Counted from the first letter of the stretch, positions 1 through 8,768 are shown. The stretch: DNA of 64,000 bases from Streptomyces diacarni (GCF_003323715.1 NZ_QOIN01000033.1:1-64000); one strand, 5' to 3'. Numbers and translations: made by a program. Notes: generated from the letters alone by a model not told the origin.

Positions 1-313
1 GGCAGGTCGGGGTATCAACATATCTGGCGTTGACTTTTGGCACGCTGTTGAGTTCTCAAGGAACGGACGCTTCCTTCAAAACCGTCTCACGGGTTTCTCC
101 GGACGTTTGCCCTTTCGGTGTTCACTACTTTAGCTCGTTCTCCCCGAGACTCATAATCGAGATCTTTCCGAGTCGTTTTTCGGCGCACCGAAAGCGACCC
201 CGGCGAAGGGGTGTACGTTCCTGGGTAGTGATGTGCCGCTTTTCTTACGGGGGCGCTCTCACTGGGCTGTGAACCCGTGGCAAGCCGTCCCGTCTTCAGC
301 GGCTCGGTCTACG
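1..313 (-). other. 5' leader of an rRNA operon (16S lies left of the window)
   Basis: Read on the minus strand, positions 76 to 1 contain the stretch TTGAGAACTCAACAGCGTGC followed by AAAAGTCAACGCCAGATATG. I recognise this as the conserved pre-16S leader of Streptomyces rRNA operons; it normally lies a few hundred bases before the 16S gene. No mature rRNA is inside the window. The rest, up to about position 313, is AT-richer than the surrounding genes and has no believable coding frame; it is probably the promoter and external transcribed spacer. The operon therefore runs leftward out of the window. Confidence 0.75.
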
Positions 314-339
314 TTAAGGGGTCGAGCGGTTCGCGTCAA
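311..339 (-). promoter_or_regulatory. Candidate rRNA promoter
   Basis: On the minus strand a -35 hexamer TTGACG (339-334) is followed, after exactly 17 bases, by TAACGT (316-311). This is the best sigma-HrdB-like promoter upstream of the rRNA leader. It overlaps the last codons and stop codon of the DNA glycosylase gene on the same strand. Streptomyces rRNA operons usually have several tandem promoters; I could not identify the others with confidence. Confidence 0.5.
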
Positions 340-1009
340 GCGCCGGGCGGCGGTGCCGTGGTTTGTGGGGGCGGTACGGGCTGACCGTCGGATCGTCGGC
401 GAGCCAGAAGCGCCAGGGGTGGTGGGCGCCCTCTCCGCCGACTCCGGTGCGGGGGCCGCTGCGTACCGCGTCGGCGTCACCCGGCTCTCCGGCCAGGACA
501 CTCAGCGGCGCGGTGGCGTCGTGGGAGCACACGTCGGCGCCGTTCAGCTCGCGATCCACGGCCAGTGCCGTGGCGAGGCGGGCGGGGCCCTTGGCGAGTT
601 CCGCGTCCTTGCGGGCCTTGGGCCGGCGGTGCCTGGCCTCGTCCACCCCTTCGAGTACCTCACCCGCGCGGATCAGCACACCGCCGGCGTGCCCCTCGGG
701 GCCGCACACGAGGTTCAGGCTGTACCACATGCCGTAGATGAAGTAGACGTACGCGTGCCCCGGGGGGCCGAACATCGAGGCGTTGCGTGCGGTCTTGCCC
801 CGGTAGGCGTGGGAGCCCGGGTCGGCCTCACCCGCGTACGCCTCGACCTCCGTGATGCGCAACTGCATGCGTCCCTGCGGCGTCGTGCGTACCAGGATGC
901 GGCCGAGGAGCTCGGGAGCGACATCCAGGACAGGACGGTCGAAGAAGGTTCGGGGGAGGTACGGGTGGTCGCCGGTCGTGCTGGGATTGCTGTCTCGGCC
1001 TGCGATCAT
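314..1009 (-). CDS. DNA-3-methyladenine glycosylase (AAG/MPG family)
   Basis: 231 residues, close to the family's usual length of about 200-215. It should excise alkylated purines (3-methyladenine, 7-methylguanine) in base excision repair. Diagnostic features are the [18 protein letters not shown] segment (residues 54-71), with the glutamate that activates water, and [20 protein letters not shown] (77-95), which forms the base-flipping pocket. The ATG at 1009 is chosen because a GGAGGG purine tract lies just upstream, although the spacing is tight; the frame stays open further upstream but resembles nothing there. The gene is monocistronic, and its 3' end overlaps the candidate rRNA promoter. 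Confidence 0.9.
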   Translation of the reverse strand: MIAGRDSNPSTTGDHPYLPRTFFDRPVLDVAPELLGRILVRTTPQGRMQLRITEVEAYAGEADPGSHAYRGKTARNASMFGPPGHAYVYFIYGMWYSLNLVCGPEGHAGGVLIRAGEVLEGVDEARHRRPKARKDAELAKGPARLATALAVDRELNGADVCSHDATAPLSVLAGEPGDADAVRSGPRTGVGGEGAHHPWRFWLADDPTVSPYRPHKPRHRRPALDANRSTP

Positions 1010-1112
1010 GCCCTCCGAGCGTACAAGAACCGCGCGAAGGAGCGGCGTGCGAGCGCCGCGCCACGAGAAATGGCCGCGCTTCCGCCGGGAAGCCGGATGG
1101 GGAGGACGAGGG

Positions 1113-1895
1113 ATGGGCTTCAAGAAGCTGTTCGCGAGCATGGGTATGGGCAGCGCGTCCGTCGACACCGTGCTGCACGAGCCGCACGCCGTGCCTGGGG
1201 GTGTGGTCCAGGGTGAGGTGCGGATCGAGGGCGGCTCCGTCGAGCAGGAGATCCAGGCGCTGTCCGTGGGTCTGCAGGCCCGGGTCGAGGTCGAGACGGA
1301 CGACGGCGAGATGCATCAGAACATCGAGTTCGGTACCCAGCAGCTCGGGGGCGAGCTGACCCTGCACGAGGGCGCTTCGCACGTGGTGCCCTTCAGCCTC
1401 GAGGTTCCGTGGGAGACGCCGGTCACCACGTTCCTGGGGCAGCAGCTGCGGGGGATGCAGCTGGGGGTGTGCACGGAGCTGGCGATCGCGCGGGCCGTCG
1501 ACTCGACCGACCTGGACCCCGTGGAGATCCATACGCTGCCCGCGCAGCAGGCGATTCTGGACGCGTTCGGGCAGCTGGGCTTCCGCTTCAAGTCGGCGGA
1601 CATGGAGAAGGGGCACATCCGCAACACGCGGCAGCGGCTGCCCTTCTACCAGGAGATCGAGTTCCACGCGCCGCAGCAGTACCGGGGGCTCAACCAGGTC
1701 GAGCTGTCCTTTGTCGCGGACTCGCGCGGGATGGACGTGGTGCTGGAGATGGACAAGAAGCCGGGGCTGTTCTCGGAGGGCAGTGACACCTTCCGCGCGT
1801 TCCCCGTGGACTTCGACACCTACCAGCTGACGGACTGGGCCGGGTACCTCAACCAGTGGCTGGCCGAGGTCGGCGGGAAGCGCAACTGGTTCTGA
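1113..1895 (+). CDS. Spo0M-like sporulation protein
   Basis: 260 residues that fit the Spo0M/SpoM family (arrestin-like fold) over the whole length. Proteins of this family influence sporulation in Bacillus and are found throughout streptomycetes, where their exact role is unclear. The N-terminus [20 protein letters not shown] and the following beta-rich stretch with [13 protein letters not shown] (about residues 29-41) are typical. No signal peptide or membrane segment is visible, so it is probably cytosolic. The ATG at 1113 follows a GGAGGACGAGGG tract. It is divergent from the glycosylase gene and convergent with the barstar-like gene. Confidence 0.8.
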   Translation: MGFKKLFASMGMGSASVDTVLHEPHAVPGGVVQGEVRIEGGSVEQEIQALSVGLQARVEVETDDGEMHQNIEFGTQQLGGELTLHEGASHVVPFSLEVPWETPVTTFLGQQLRGMQLGVCTELAIARAVDSTDLDPVEIHTLPAQQAILDAFGQLGFRFKSADMEKGHIRNTRQRLPFYQEIEFHAPQQYRGLNQVELSFVADSRGMDVVLEMDKKPGLFSEGSDTFRAFPVDFDTYQLTDWAGYLNQWLAEVGGKRNWF

Positions 1896-1960
1896 CGCGG
1901 CCGGTGGCGGTTCGGCCCCGCTCGACTCTCCCGGCCGGACGCCGGCTGCGGCGCACCGCG

Positions 1961-1996
1961 GACCCCGCTCAGCCCAGCAGGATGCTGAGCGGGGTC
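1961..1996. terminator. Bidirectional hairpin between convergent genes
   Basis: A perfect 12-bp inverted repeat (GACCCCGCTCAG at 1961-1972 and its complement at 1985-1996) with a 12-nt loop sits between the Spo0M-like and barstar-like genes. Its right arm encodes the last codons of the barstar-like protein, and the stop codon (1971-1969) is in the left arm. There is no U-tract, as is usual for terminators in high-GC actinomycetes. Confidence 0.65.
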
Positions 1997-2400
1997 TCGC
2001 GTACCGCCCAGAAGCCGACGGCGGCGGTGAAGACCTCCGCTGCGGCGGCCGCGTCCTCGGGGTCGGCCGCTTCGAACTCCGTCCAGCCGGTGGCCAGGAA
2101 CAGGTAGCCGCGGGTCTCGCCCCACCAGGACAGGTCGGTGAGGAGGTCGGCGAGGGCGTCCCAGTTGCGGCCGAAGTAGTCGGGGAGTTCCAGTCCGGTG
2201 GCGCAACGCTCCATGAAGTCGGCTTTGCTGCCGACGCCGGTCAGGTCCACGACCGCGTCGAACCAGCCGGCTGCGTCCGCCTGCATGAGGGCGTCGGGCC
2301 CCACGGAGGGGAACCGGTAGACGCCGGGGGGCACCGAGGCGTCGAAGAGGCCGGGAAGGTCGGCCTGGGGCAGCTCGGGCAGTTCCACGGGGCTGGTCAT
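1969..2400 (-). CDS. Barstar-family protein
   Basis: 143 residues. The C-terminal two thirds match the barstar (RNase inhibitor) fold: an N-terminal helix-turn with the hydrophobic pattern FDAVVDLTGVGSKADFMERC, then DYFGRNWDALADLLTDLSWW, where the GRNWDAL segment is the family hallmark. Barstar proteins bind and inhibit barnase-type ribonucleases. No barnase-like gene is adjacent, so the partner, if any, is elsewhere. The ATG at 2400 has no strong ribosome binding site. The 3' end is built into a terminator hairpin. Confidence 0.8.
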   Translation of the reverse strand: MTSPVELPELPQADLPGLFDASVPPGVYRFPSVGPDALMQADAAGWFDAVVDLTGVGSKADFMERCATGLELPDYFGRNWDALADLLTDLSWWGETRGYLFLATGWTEFEAADPEDAAAAAEVFTAAVGFWAVRETPLSILLG

Positions 2401-2577
2401 CTCATACCACCGCTTCGGGTCTCGTCGTGGTCACTCGCTCGAAGGCGCCCGCGGTTGCGGGCGTGGGGCTGGGGTGTACGGGGTGTGCTTACGCACCCTG
2501 GACATGGTGGCAAAGAGAGGCTGCCTCGATCGTTAGGCTGGCCGGTACAGCGATTCGCGTGACGAGGAGGTTCCGAC

Positions 2578-3117
2578 GTGACCGACCAGCAACGGCGCCC
2601 GCTTCCCCATGACTTCCACCCCCCGGTGCCGTCGATTCGTGTGGTGAGCGACGATCTGGCGGACGGCGGCCATCTGGGTTCCGCACAGGTGTACGCGGAG
2701 GGGAACATCTCTCCGCACCTGCGGTGGGACGGCGCCCCGGAAGGGACGAAGAGCTACGCCGTGACGTGCTTCGACCCGGACGCGCCGACCGGCAGCGGTT
2801 TCTGGCACTGGTCCGTCTTCGACATCCCGGCCTCGGTGACCGAGCTGCCCGCGGGTGCCGGTACGGGTGAGATGAAGGGGCTCCCCGAGGGCGCCGTGCA
2901 CGTGCGCAACGACTTCGGGACGCGGGACTTCGGCGGAGCCGCGCCGCCGCCCGGGGACGGGCCGCACCGCTACGTGTTCACCGTCTACGCCGTGGACGCG
3001 GACAAGCTCGGTCCCGACGCCGGTGCGACGCCCGCCTTCGTCGGGTTCAACCTGCGCTTCCACACGCTCGCGCGGGGCCACGTCATCGCCGAGTACGAGA
3101 TCCCTGCGGAGGGCTGA
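2578..3117 (+). CDS. YbhB/YbcL-type phosphatidylethanolamine-binding protein (PEBP)
   Basis: 179 residues of the bacterial Raf-kinase-inhibitor-like family. The ligand-pocket motifs are present: DPDAPTGSGFWHWSVFDI in the first half and, later, GPHRYVFTVYAVDADKL. The protein starts without a signal peptide, so it is expected to be cytosolic; the biochemical role of bacterial PEBPs is poorly known. The GTG at 2578 is preceded by GAGGAGG at a 7-base spacing, which fixes the start. Two strong hairpins follow the gene. Confidence 0.9.
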   Translation: MTDQQRRPLPHDFHPPVPSIRVVSDDLADGGHLGSAQVYAEGNISPHLRWDGAPEGTKSYAVTCFDPDAPTGSGFWHWSVFDIPASVTELPAGAGTGEMKGLPEGAVHVRNDFGTRDFGGAAPPPGDGPHRYVFTVYAVDADKLGPDAGATPAFVGFNLRFHTLARGHVIAEYEIPAEG

Positions 3118-3183
3118 CCGACAGCCCGGCTCACCGACTGACCGGCTCCCCGGCTGACCGGCAGTCCGGTTCCCCGGAAGAGC

Positions 3184-3229
3184 GGAAGCCGGTCTCCCGC
3201 TCTCCCGGGGGAGCGGGAGACCGGCTTCC
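3184..3229. terminator. 19-bp perfect hairpin after the PEBP gene
   Basis: Positions 3184-3202 and 3211-3229 form a perfect 19-bp inverted repeat with an 8-nt centre that can pair further. It lies about 65 bases after the PEBP stop codon. A terminator without a U-tract is the simplest reading. Confidence 0.7.
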
Positions 3230-3251
3230 GGCCGACTGGCCGGAACAATTC

Positions 3252-3282
3252 CGTTGCGCCGCGCCTCGTGCGCGGCGCAACG
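3252..3282. terminator. Second hairpin, in tandem
   Basis: A perfect 13-bp stem (CGTTGCGCCGCGC at 3252-3264, complement at 3270-3282) closes a 5-nt loop. It follows the first hairpin by only 22 bases, so the two form a tandem terminator that insulates the HNH gene from the PEBP gene. Confidence 0.6.
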
Positions 3283-3725
3283 TGTATCACGGGCAGTCGG
3301 CACCGTGGCGCGGTACGCCACCGCGAGCGGGGACGGCAGGCGCTCATCGACGCCGCCGTCCGCCGGAGTCCGGCCGGGGGTCGGACGACCGCGCCGGCTG
3401 CCTTCGACGCGCCTCCCCTGCCGCCCGCCCCACTGGGCACTCGCGCCCTTCCTCCCGCGCCCGCTCCCCTGCCTCTCCCGCGCTTCCGGCGGCCGGCGGT
3501 CCTCCCCGTCTCCCCGGGGCTCCCTTTCCTTCTCGACCTGGTGTTCCCGGACTCTTCACGCGCCGTACAGCGGGCAGAAATTGCGTTGTCGGCCTGCGGG
3601 GACAGCGGCACAGTGGAGCCACCCGGCGCAGGGGCGCACGGGGTGAAAGCGGAGGAACCGGCAAGAAGCCGAAGGAATCGGGAAAGACCGAGGGATCCGA
3701 GGGGGTCCAAGGGGAGGCGGGCGGG

Positions 3726-4238
3726 ATGCGGGAGACGTTGGTGCTCAACGCGAGCTTCGAGCCACTGTCGACGGTGTCGCTGCGGCGTGCCGTGGTGCTC
3801 GTGATGCGGGAGAAGGCCGTCGTCGAGCAGTCGCATCCCGGGCTGAGGGTGCGCGCGGCGCAGCTGGAGATACCGGTGCCCCAGGTGATCAGGCTGCGCA
3901 GGTTCGTGAGAGTGCCGTTCCGACAACGGGCGTCGTGGTCGCGGCGGGGCGTGCTGGTGCGGGACCGGCACAGGTGTGCGTACTGCGGGCGCCGGGCGAC
4001 CACGGTGGACCACGTCGTTCCGCGGTCCCACGGGGGCGGCGACACGTGGCTGAACACGGTCGCCGCGTGTGCGGCGGACAATCACAGGAAGGCGGACCGT
4101 ACGCCCGCGCAGGCGGGGATGCGGCTGCTGGTGAAGCCGTTCGAGCCGACGCCGGCGGACTCCCTGCTGCTGGCGCTGGGGCTCGGGGAGGGCGACACGC
4201 TGCCCGAGTGGCTGACGGTGCCGGCGGCCACGGCGTGA
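3726..4238 (+). CDS. HNH endonuclease family protein
   Basis: 170 residues. The N-terminal half (about 1-75) is the conserved extension of a streptomycete HNH clade; the nuclease core follows: CAYCGRRATTVDHVVPRSHGG (residues 84-104, two zinc-type cysteines and the catalytic His96), WLNTV (Asn110) and DNHRKADRTP (His120). The second zinc pair is incomplete: C115 is followed by Ala-Ala-Asp rather than a second Cys. The substrate is unknown. The ATG at 3726 is chosen because the conserved region begins there (MRETLVLNASFEPL) and a GGAGGCGGGCGG purine tract precedes it. The frame is open to 3282 but that part is not protein-like. Confidence 0.85.
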   Translation: MRETLVLNASFEPLSTVSLRRAVVLVMREKAVVEQSHPGLRVRAAQLEIPVPQVIRLRRFVRVPFRQRASWSRRGVLVRDRHRCAYCGRRATTVDHVVPRSHGGGDTWLNTVAACAADNHRKADRTPAQAGMRLLVKPFEPTPADSLLLALGLGEGDTLPEWLTVPAATA

Positions 4239-4307
4239 GGTCCCTTCCGCGGCCCGCGCGCCCGGACGGCGGCAGGGGCCTCGCCGGCCGGGGCGGTCCC
4301 CCTCGGG

Positions 4308-5075
4308 TCAGTCCAGTATCAGCTGGACGATGGCGACCAGGCCGACGGCGACGATGACGCCGCGGAGCACCCCGGGGGCCAGCTTGCGTCCGATGCGGGC
4401 GCCGAGCTGGCCCCCGGCCGCCGATCCGAACGCGATCAGCAGGACGGCCGTCCAGTCGACGTCGGCGACGAAGACGAAGAAGACGGCGGCGACGCCGTTG
4501 ACGACGGCTCCGAGGACGTTCTTGACGGCGTTGATGCGCTGGAGGTCGTCGTTGAGCAGCAGCCCCATCAGCGCCACGTAGATGACGCCCTGCGCGGCGC
4601 CGAAGTATCCGCCGTAGGCGCTGGCGACCAGGATGCCGCTCTGGAGGGGGACGCCGCCGTGCGGGTGTCCTGTGCTGTCCTTGCGTGCGCGCCGGCGGCG
4701 GACGGCGGCGGCCAGCCGTGGCTGGAAGACGACGAGGACGAGCGCGACCGCGATCAGCACCGGGACGATCATGTCGAAGGCGCTGCTGGGGAGGGTGAGC
4801 AGCAGGATCGCGCCGGTCAGTCCGCCGACGAGGGCGACGCCGCCGAGCCGCAGGACGCGGCCGCGCTGGCCGCGCAGCTCCCTGCGGTATCCGATGGCTC
4901 CGCTGACGGAGCCGGGGACGAGACCGATGGTGTTGGAGACGTTGGCGGTCACCGGCGGCAGGCCGACCGCGAGCAGGACGGGAAAGGTGATGAGGGTGCC
5001 GGAGCCGACGACGGTGTTGATGCCGCCGGCGGCGATTCCCGCGGCGCAGACGGCGACTGCCTCCCATATGGTCAC
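4308..5075 (-). CDS. TSUP/TauE-SafE family membrane transporter
   Basis: 255 residues with about eight hydrophobic segments in two halves, each half beginning with the family signature (GGINTVVGSGTLITFPVLLA near residue 20 and GAAQGVIYVALMGLLL in the second half). The family exports or imports small sulfur or organic anions such as sulfite and sulfoacetate; the substrate cannot be read from sequence. GTG at 5075 follows CCGGAGGGG at good spacing. It lies downstream of the SPFH gene on the same strand, with an own-promoter-sized gap of about 110 bases. Confidence 0.85.
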   Translation of the reverse strand: MTIWEAVAVCAAGIAAGGINTVVGSGTLITFPVLLAVGLPPVTANVSNTIGLVPGSVSGAIGYRRELRGQRGRVLRLGGVALVGGLTGAILLLTLPSSAFDMIVPVLIAVALVLVVFQPRLAAAVRRRRARKDSTGHPHGGVPLQSGILVASAYGGYFGAAQGVIYVALMGLLLNDDLQRINAVKNVLGAVVNGVAAVFFVFVADVDWTAVLLIAFGSAAGGQLGARIGRKLAPGVLRGVIVAVGLVAIVQLILD

Positions 5076-5186
5076 GCGAAGCCCCTCCGGTGATCGGTGT
5101 CAGTGCCACTGATCATGCCCGAGGGGCGGATGCGCGTGTGCGCCGCGTCCGGCTTCCGGACGACGCGCCTCCCTGGCGGTGTGCGC

Positions 5187-6164
5187 TCAGGAGTCGAGCG
5201 GGGGCTGCTCGCGCGGGGGCTTGGTGACGGTCGGCGGGGTCATCTGGCTGGGGACGCCGCCACGGCTGCCGCCGTTGCCGCCGCCGCTGTCGGGGCGGAA
5301 GTTGTCGAGGGCACCGCCGAGGCCCTTGAGCGCGTCGCCGATCTCGCTGGGGACGATCCAGAGCTTGTTGGCGTCGCCCTCGGCGATCTTCGGGAGCATC
5401 TGGAGGTACTGGTAGGAGAGCAGCTTCTGGTCCGGGTCCCCTGCGTGGATGGACTCGAACACCGTACGGATGGCCTGCGCCTCACCTTCGGCGCGGAGCG
5501 CCGCGGAGCGGGACTCACCTTCGGCGCGCAGGATGGCCGACTGCTTCTCGCCCTCGGCGGTGAGGATCGCCGACTGGCGGACACCCTCGGCCTGGAGGAT
5601 CGCGGCGCGCTTGTCACGGTCGGCGCGCATCTGCTTCTCCATCGAGTCCTGGATGGAGGTCGGCGGCTCGATGGCCTTGAGCTCGACGCGGTTGACGCGG
5701 ATGCCCCACTTGCCGGTGGCCTCGTCCAGCACACCGCGCAGCGCGGCGTTGATCTCCTCGCGGGAGGTGAGGGTGCGCTCCAGGTCCATGCCGCCGATGA
5801 TGTTGCGCAGCGTGGTGACGGTGAGCTGCTCGATCGCCTGGATGTAGCTGGCGACCTCGTAGGTGGCGGCCCGGGCGTCGGTGACCTGGTAGTAGATGAC
5901 GGTGTCGATGTTCACCACGAGGTTGTCCTGGGTGATCACCGGCTGCGGTGGGAAGGGCACGACCTGCTCGCGGAGGTCCACGCGGTTGCGGACCGTGTCG
6001 ATGAAGGGGACGACGATGTTGAGGCCCGCGTTCAAGGTGCGGGTGTACCGTCCGAAGCGCTCCACGATCGCGGCGCTGGCCTGCGGGATCACCTGGATCG
6101 TCTTGATGAGCGCGATACAGACGAGCACCACCAGGATGATCAGGACGATGATGATGGCGTCCAC
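5187..6164 (-). CDS. SPFH/band-7 (stomatin-like) membrane protein
   Basis: 325 residues. A single N-terminal membrane anchor (about residues 4-22), then an SPFH domain (about 25-190) containing VDLREQVVPFPPQPVITQDN, followed by a long alanine/glutamate-rich coiled coil with repeated QSAILTAEGEKQSAILRAEG units, and a disordered Gly/Pro-rich tail. Stomatin-like proteins form membrane microdomain scaffolds, commonly paired with an NfeD protein, as here: the NfeD gene is 84 bases upstream on the same strand. GTG at 6164 is preceded by a GGGGGCAAGG purine tract. Confidence 0.92.
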   Translation of the reverse strand: MDAIIIVLIILVVLVCIALIKTIQVIPQASAAIVERFGRYTRTLNAGLNIVVPFIDTVRNRVDLREQVVPFPPQPVITQDNLVVNIDTVIYYQVTDARAATYEVASYIQAIEQLTVTTLRNIIGGMDLERTLTSREEINAALRGVLDEATGKWGIRVNRVELKAIEPPTSIQDSMEKQMRADRDKRAAILQAEGVRQSAILTAEGEKQSAILRAEGESRSAALRAEGEAQAIRTVFESIHAGDPDQKLLSYQYLQMLPKIAEGDANKLWIVPSEIGDALKGLGGALDNFRPDSGGGNGGSRGGVPSQMTPPTVTKPPREQPPLDS

Positions 6165-6248
6165 GGCCTTGCCCCCTGCATCTTGTTATCGCCTCTTGTG
6201 TACGTGCCGCTCGTGCAACTGCCGCTCGCTGTGCGGTTGCTCACGCCA

Positions 6249-6680
6249 TCACATCACGACGGCGGTGGCTCCGTCGATCTCGACCACATCCACCTCACTG
6301 CCCGGCTCGTGGGTCGTCGACGCGTCGAGCGCGCGGGCCGACCAGATCTCGCCGGCGAGCTTGATGCGGCCGCTGCGCCCGTCGACCTGTTCCAGCACCA
6401 CGGCCTGCCGGCCCTTGAGTGCCTCCACGCCGCTGGCCAACGCGGGCCGTTCGGCACGGGAGCGGCGCGCGAGCGGTCGTACGACCAGGATCAGGGCCAC
6501 CGAGACGACGGCGAAGACCACGACCTGGGGGACGGCTCCCCCACCGAGCCCGGCCGTTCCCGCGGCCGCGACCGCGCCCACCGCGAGCATGCCGAACTCG
6601 GGCATGGCCGTGATGACGAGCGGGATTCCCAGCGCTGCGGCGGCCACCAGCCACCAGACCCATGCATCCACGGGTCCCAT
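6249..6680 (-). CDS. NfeD-like membrane protein
   Basis: 143 residues, the short NfeD form: three or so hydrophobic segments (about 10-85), then a soluble OB-fold-like domain with LKGRQAVVLEQVDGRSGRIK and GEIWSARALD, ending in VDVVEIDGATAVV. Short NfeD proteins partner with SPFH proteins in membrane microdomains; the SPFH gene follows directly. The start is uncertain: ATG 6680 lacks a ribosome binding site, and an in-frame GTG three codons on (6671) is an equally natural N-terminus. Confidence 0.85.
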   Translation of the reverse strand: MGPVDAWVWWLVAAAALGIPLVITAMPEFGMLAVGAVAAAGTAGLGGGAVPQVVVFAVVSVALILVVRPLARRSRAERPALASGVEALKGRQAVVLEQVDGRSGRIKLAGEIWSARALDASTTHEPGSEVDVVEIDGATAVVM

Positions 6681-6693
6681 GGTAGGCGCGAGC

Positions 6694-7485
6694 TCAGCGC
6701 AGCGGCAGGCCCTGTGCGGTCCAACGGCCGTTCTGCGTCTCGACGACGAGCGGGAGGCCGAAGCAGAGCGAGAGGTTGCGGGAGGTCAGTTCCGTCTCCA
6801 GCGGGCCCGCGGCCAGCACCCGGCCCTGGCGGATCATCAGGGCGTGGGTGAAGCCGGGCGGGATCTCCTCGACGTGGTGGGTGACCATCAGCATGGAGGG
6901 GGCGTAGGAGTCGCGCGCGAGCCGTCCGAGGCGGCGGACGAGGTCTTCACGCCCGCCCAGGTCGAGTCCGGCGGCGGGCTCGTCGAGGAGCAGCAGTTCG
7001 GGGTCCGTCATCATGGCGCGGGCGATCATGGTGCGCTTGCGCTCGCCCTCGGAAAGGGTGCCGAACCTGCGGTCGAGGTACTCGGACATGCCCAGGCGGT
7101 CGAGGAAGGCACGGGCGCGGTCCTCGTCGACCTTCTCGTAGTTCTCCTGCCAGTGCGCCGTCATGCCGTAGGCGGCGGTGAGCACGGTCTCCAGCACGGT
7201 CTGGCGGCGGGGGAGCTTCTCGGACATCGCGATGCTGGCCATGCCGACGCGCGGGCGCAGCTCGAACACGTCGACGCCGCCGAGCTGTTCGCCCAGGATG
7301 CGGGCGGAGCCCGAGGTCGGGAAGAGGTAGCTGGAGGCGACGTTGAGCAGGGTGGTCTTGCCCGCTCCGTTGGGACCGAGGATGACCCAGCGCTCGCCCT
7401 CCTTGACCGACCAGGAGACGTCTTCCACCAGAGCGCGTCCGTCGCGGACCACGGATACGTCCACCAGCTCCAGTACTTCGCTCAT
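6694..7485 (-). CDS. ABC transporter ATP-binding protein
   Basis: 263 residues, one complete nucleotide-binding domain: Walker A GPNGAGKTT (about residues 38-46), signature LSEGERKR, Walker B LLLLDEPAAGLD and the switch histidine in MVTHHVEEIPPGF. The HHVEEIPPGF form is seen in ATPases of the ModF/YlmA-like group that lack an adjacent permease. No permease gene is nearby; the neighbour downstream, 13 bases away, is the NfeD gene, so this may be co-transcribed with the microdomain pair. AGGAGA precedes ATG 7485 at about 10 bases. Confidence 0.85.
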   Translation of the reverse strand: MSEVLELVDVSVVRDGRALVEDVSWSVKEGERWVILGPNGAGKTTLLNVASSYLFPTSGSARILGEQLGGVDVFELRPRVGMASIAMSEKLPRRQTVLETVLTAAYGMTAHWQENYEKVDEDRARAFLDRLGMSEYLDRRFGTLSEGERKRTMIARAMMTDPELLLLDEPAAGLDLGGREDLVRRLGRLARDSYAPSMLMVTHHVEEIPPGFTHALMIRQGRVLAAGPLETELTSRNLSLCFGLPLVVETQNGRWTAQGLPLR

Positions 7486-7600
7486 GAGCGCGTTGTCTCC
7501 TATTGCAGTCGCGTTTGAGTGCCTGTGGGCACATTCCCCAGGGGAAAACCTACGCCACCGTGTGCGAAAGCCTCTCCCTAGGCTTCCCTAGGCTGGGTCC

Positions 7601-8428
7601 ATGCTCACTGAACCTCGTTCCGGGCGGTTGGCCGCCTGGGGAAACGCGCTCTTCGCCGGTCTCGTCTCGCCCGACGAGGCCGCCGAGCGCATCGTTGCGG
7701 GCGACGCCGTGCACCGTGTGGCGCTGCCGGATGAGGAGGGCGCGCCGGTGGGGCTGACGCTGGCGCTGGGCCGGCTGCGGTCGCTGGGCGCGGTCGGTCT
7801 GCGGGTGGCGCTGCCGGTGCCGGGCCACCCGCTGGGGCTGAGCGGACCGCCGGGGTTCAACGCGCGGGCGGTGGCGGCCGAGGAGGCGGTGCTGGTGCAC
7901 GGCGCCGCGCTGGGTCTGGTTCCCGCCGTGCACGAGGCGGGCCCCCAGGGGGCGGATCCCGAGGACGTGCACACCGAGGTGGTGTGGGAGTGCCTGCCGG
8001 TGCGCGAGACGCCGCCCGCCGACGTGCCGTCGCTCGCGGAGGCCGAGCGGGAGCTGGCGGAGGCGTTGCGGGAGGCCACCGAGGTGCTCACCCGGCTGGA
8101 CGTGGCGGGTTCGGGGCCGGTCGCGGACGCGGCGCTGGAGGCGTACCGCGCGCGGATGGAGGCGGGCAGGCAGCTGCTGGCTCCCGGCTATCCGCCGCGT
8201 GCGGTGCGGGTGCTGGAGCTGGCCCAGCGGGTGGGGGCGCTGGTGGCGATCGCGTACGGCGGCGGTGGTGACGGGCGTGAGCACGGCGGGGCGCTGAGCG
8301 CGTCGGCGATCGCGGCGCGCGCTGAGGCGCTGCGCCCCGTGGAGCGTACGGCGCGGCGGGCGCAGGTGGCCGCGTACAACGCGTACGCGGAGGAGCTGGA
8401 GCGGCGCCGGGAGGGCGGGCGGCCCTGA
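7601..8428 (+). CDS. Conserved streptomycete protein, function unknown
   Basis: 275 residues with no motif I can name. It is soluble-looking, rich in Ala, Glu and Arg, with a helical C-terminal half (about 145-270) that includes heptad-like EAERELAEALREATEVLTRL. There is no signal peptide or membrane span. The ATG at 7601 has no ribosome binding site, but a -10-like TAGGCT (7589-7594) ends six bases before it, so the mRNA may be leaderless. It is divergent from the ABC ATPase and convergent with the chaplin gene. Confidence 0.75.
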   Translation: MLTEPRSGRLAAWGNALFAGLVSPDEAAERIVAGDAVHRVALPDEEGAPVGLTLALGRLRSLGAVGLRVALPVPGHPLGLSGPPGFNARAVAAEEAVLVHGAALGLVPAVHEAGPQGADPEDVHTEVVWECLPVRETPPADVPSLAEAERELAEALREATEVLTRLDVAGSGPVADAALEAYRARMEAGRQLLAPGYPPRAVRVLELAQRVGALVAIAYGGGGDGREHGGALSASAIAARAEALRPVERTARRAQVAAYNAYAEELERRREGGRP

Positions 8429-8514
8429 GGCTCGGGGGCTGTCGGGCTGTAGGACCGCGGGGCTCAGGGCCCCGAGGCTCCGTGGCCCGGGGCCCGCCCT
8501 TCCGGCGCGGCGCC

Positions 8515-8763
8515 TCAGTGGTTGACGGCGTGGTTGCCGAAGACGGGGTTGAGGACGCCGACGACGTTCACGGAGTTGCCCGAGACGTTGGCGGGAACGT
8601 GGATCGGGGCCTGGACGAGGTTGCCGGAGCCGACACCGGGCGAGTTGGTGGCCGCGCCGCGGGCGTCGGCATGGTGCCCGGTGGCGAAGGCGGTGCCGGC
8701 GGAGGCACCGGCGGCGACACCGGCGGCGGCGATGACGAGGGCGGCCTTCTTGGCAGTGTTCAT
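8515..8763 (-). CDS. chpE: Short chaplin lacking cysteines (ChpE type)
   Basis: 82 residues: a signal peptide (about 1-28, KK then an Ala-rich core, ending AFA) and one chaplin domain with GNLVQAPIHVPANVSGNSVN and GVLNPVFGN. Chaplins are secreted amyloid-forming proteins that coat aerial hyphae and lower surface tension. The two cysteines present in most chaplin domains are absent (Ser and His stand near their positions), which is the known feature of S. coelicolor ChpE. No sortase signal is present, so it is a short chaplin. The ribosome binding site AGGGAG lies 8 bases before ATG 8763 and is inside an inverted repeat. Confidence 0.92.
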   Translation of the reverse strand: MNTAKKAALVIAAAGVAAGASAGTAFATGHHADARGAATNSPGVGSGNLVQAPIHVPANVSGNSVNVVGVLNPVFGNHAVNH

Positions 8764-8768
8764 GGGGT

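Noticed and set aside
1..60. A 16S rRNA gene inside the window
   Set aside because: Only leader sequence is present; the conserved 16S 5' end is not found.
3282..3725. N-terminal extension of the HNH protein
   Set aside because: The frame is open, but the translation is Arg/Pro-rich and random-looking, it overlaps a hairpin, and the family's N-terminus begins at 3726.
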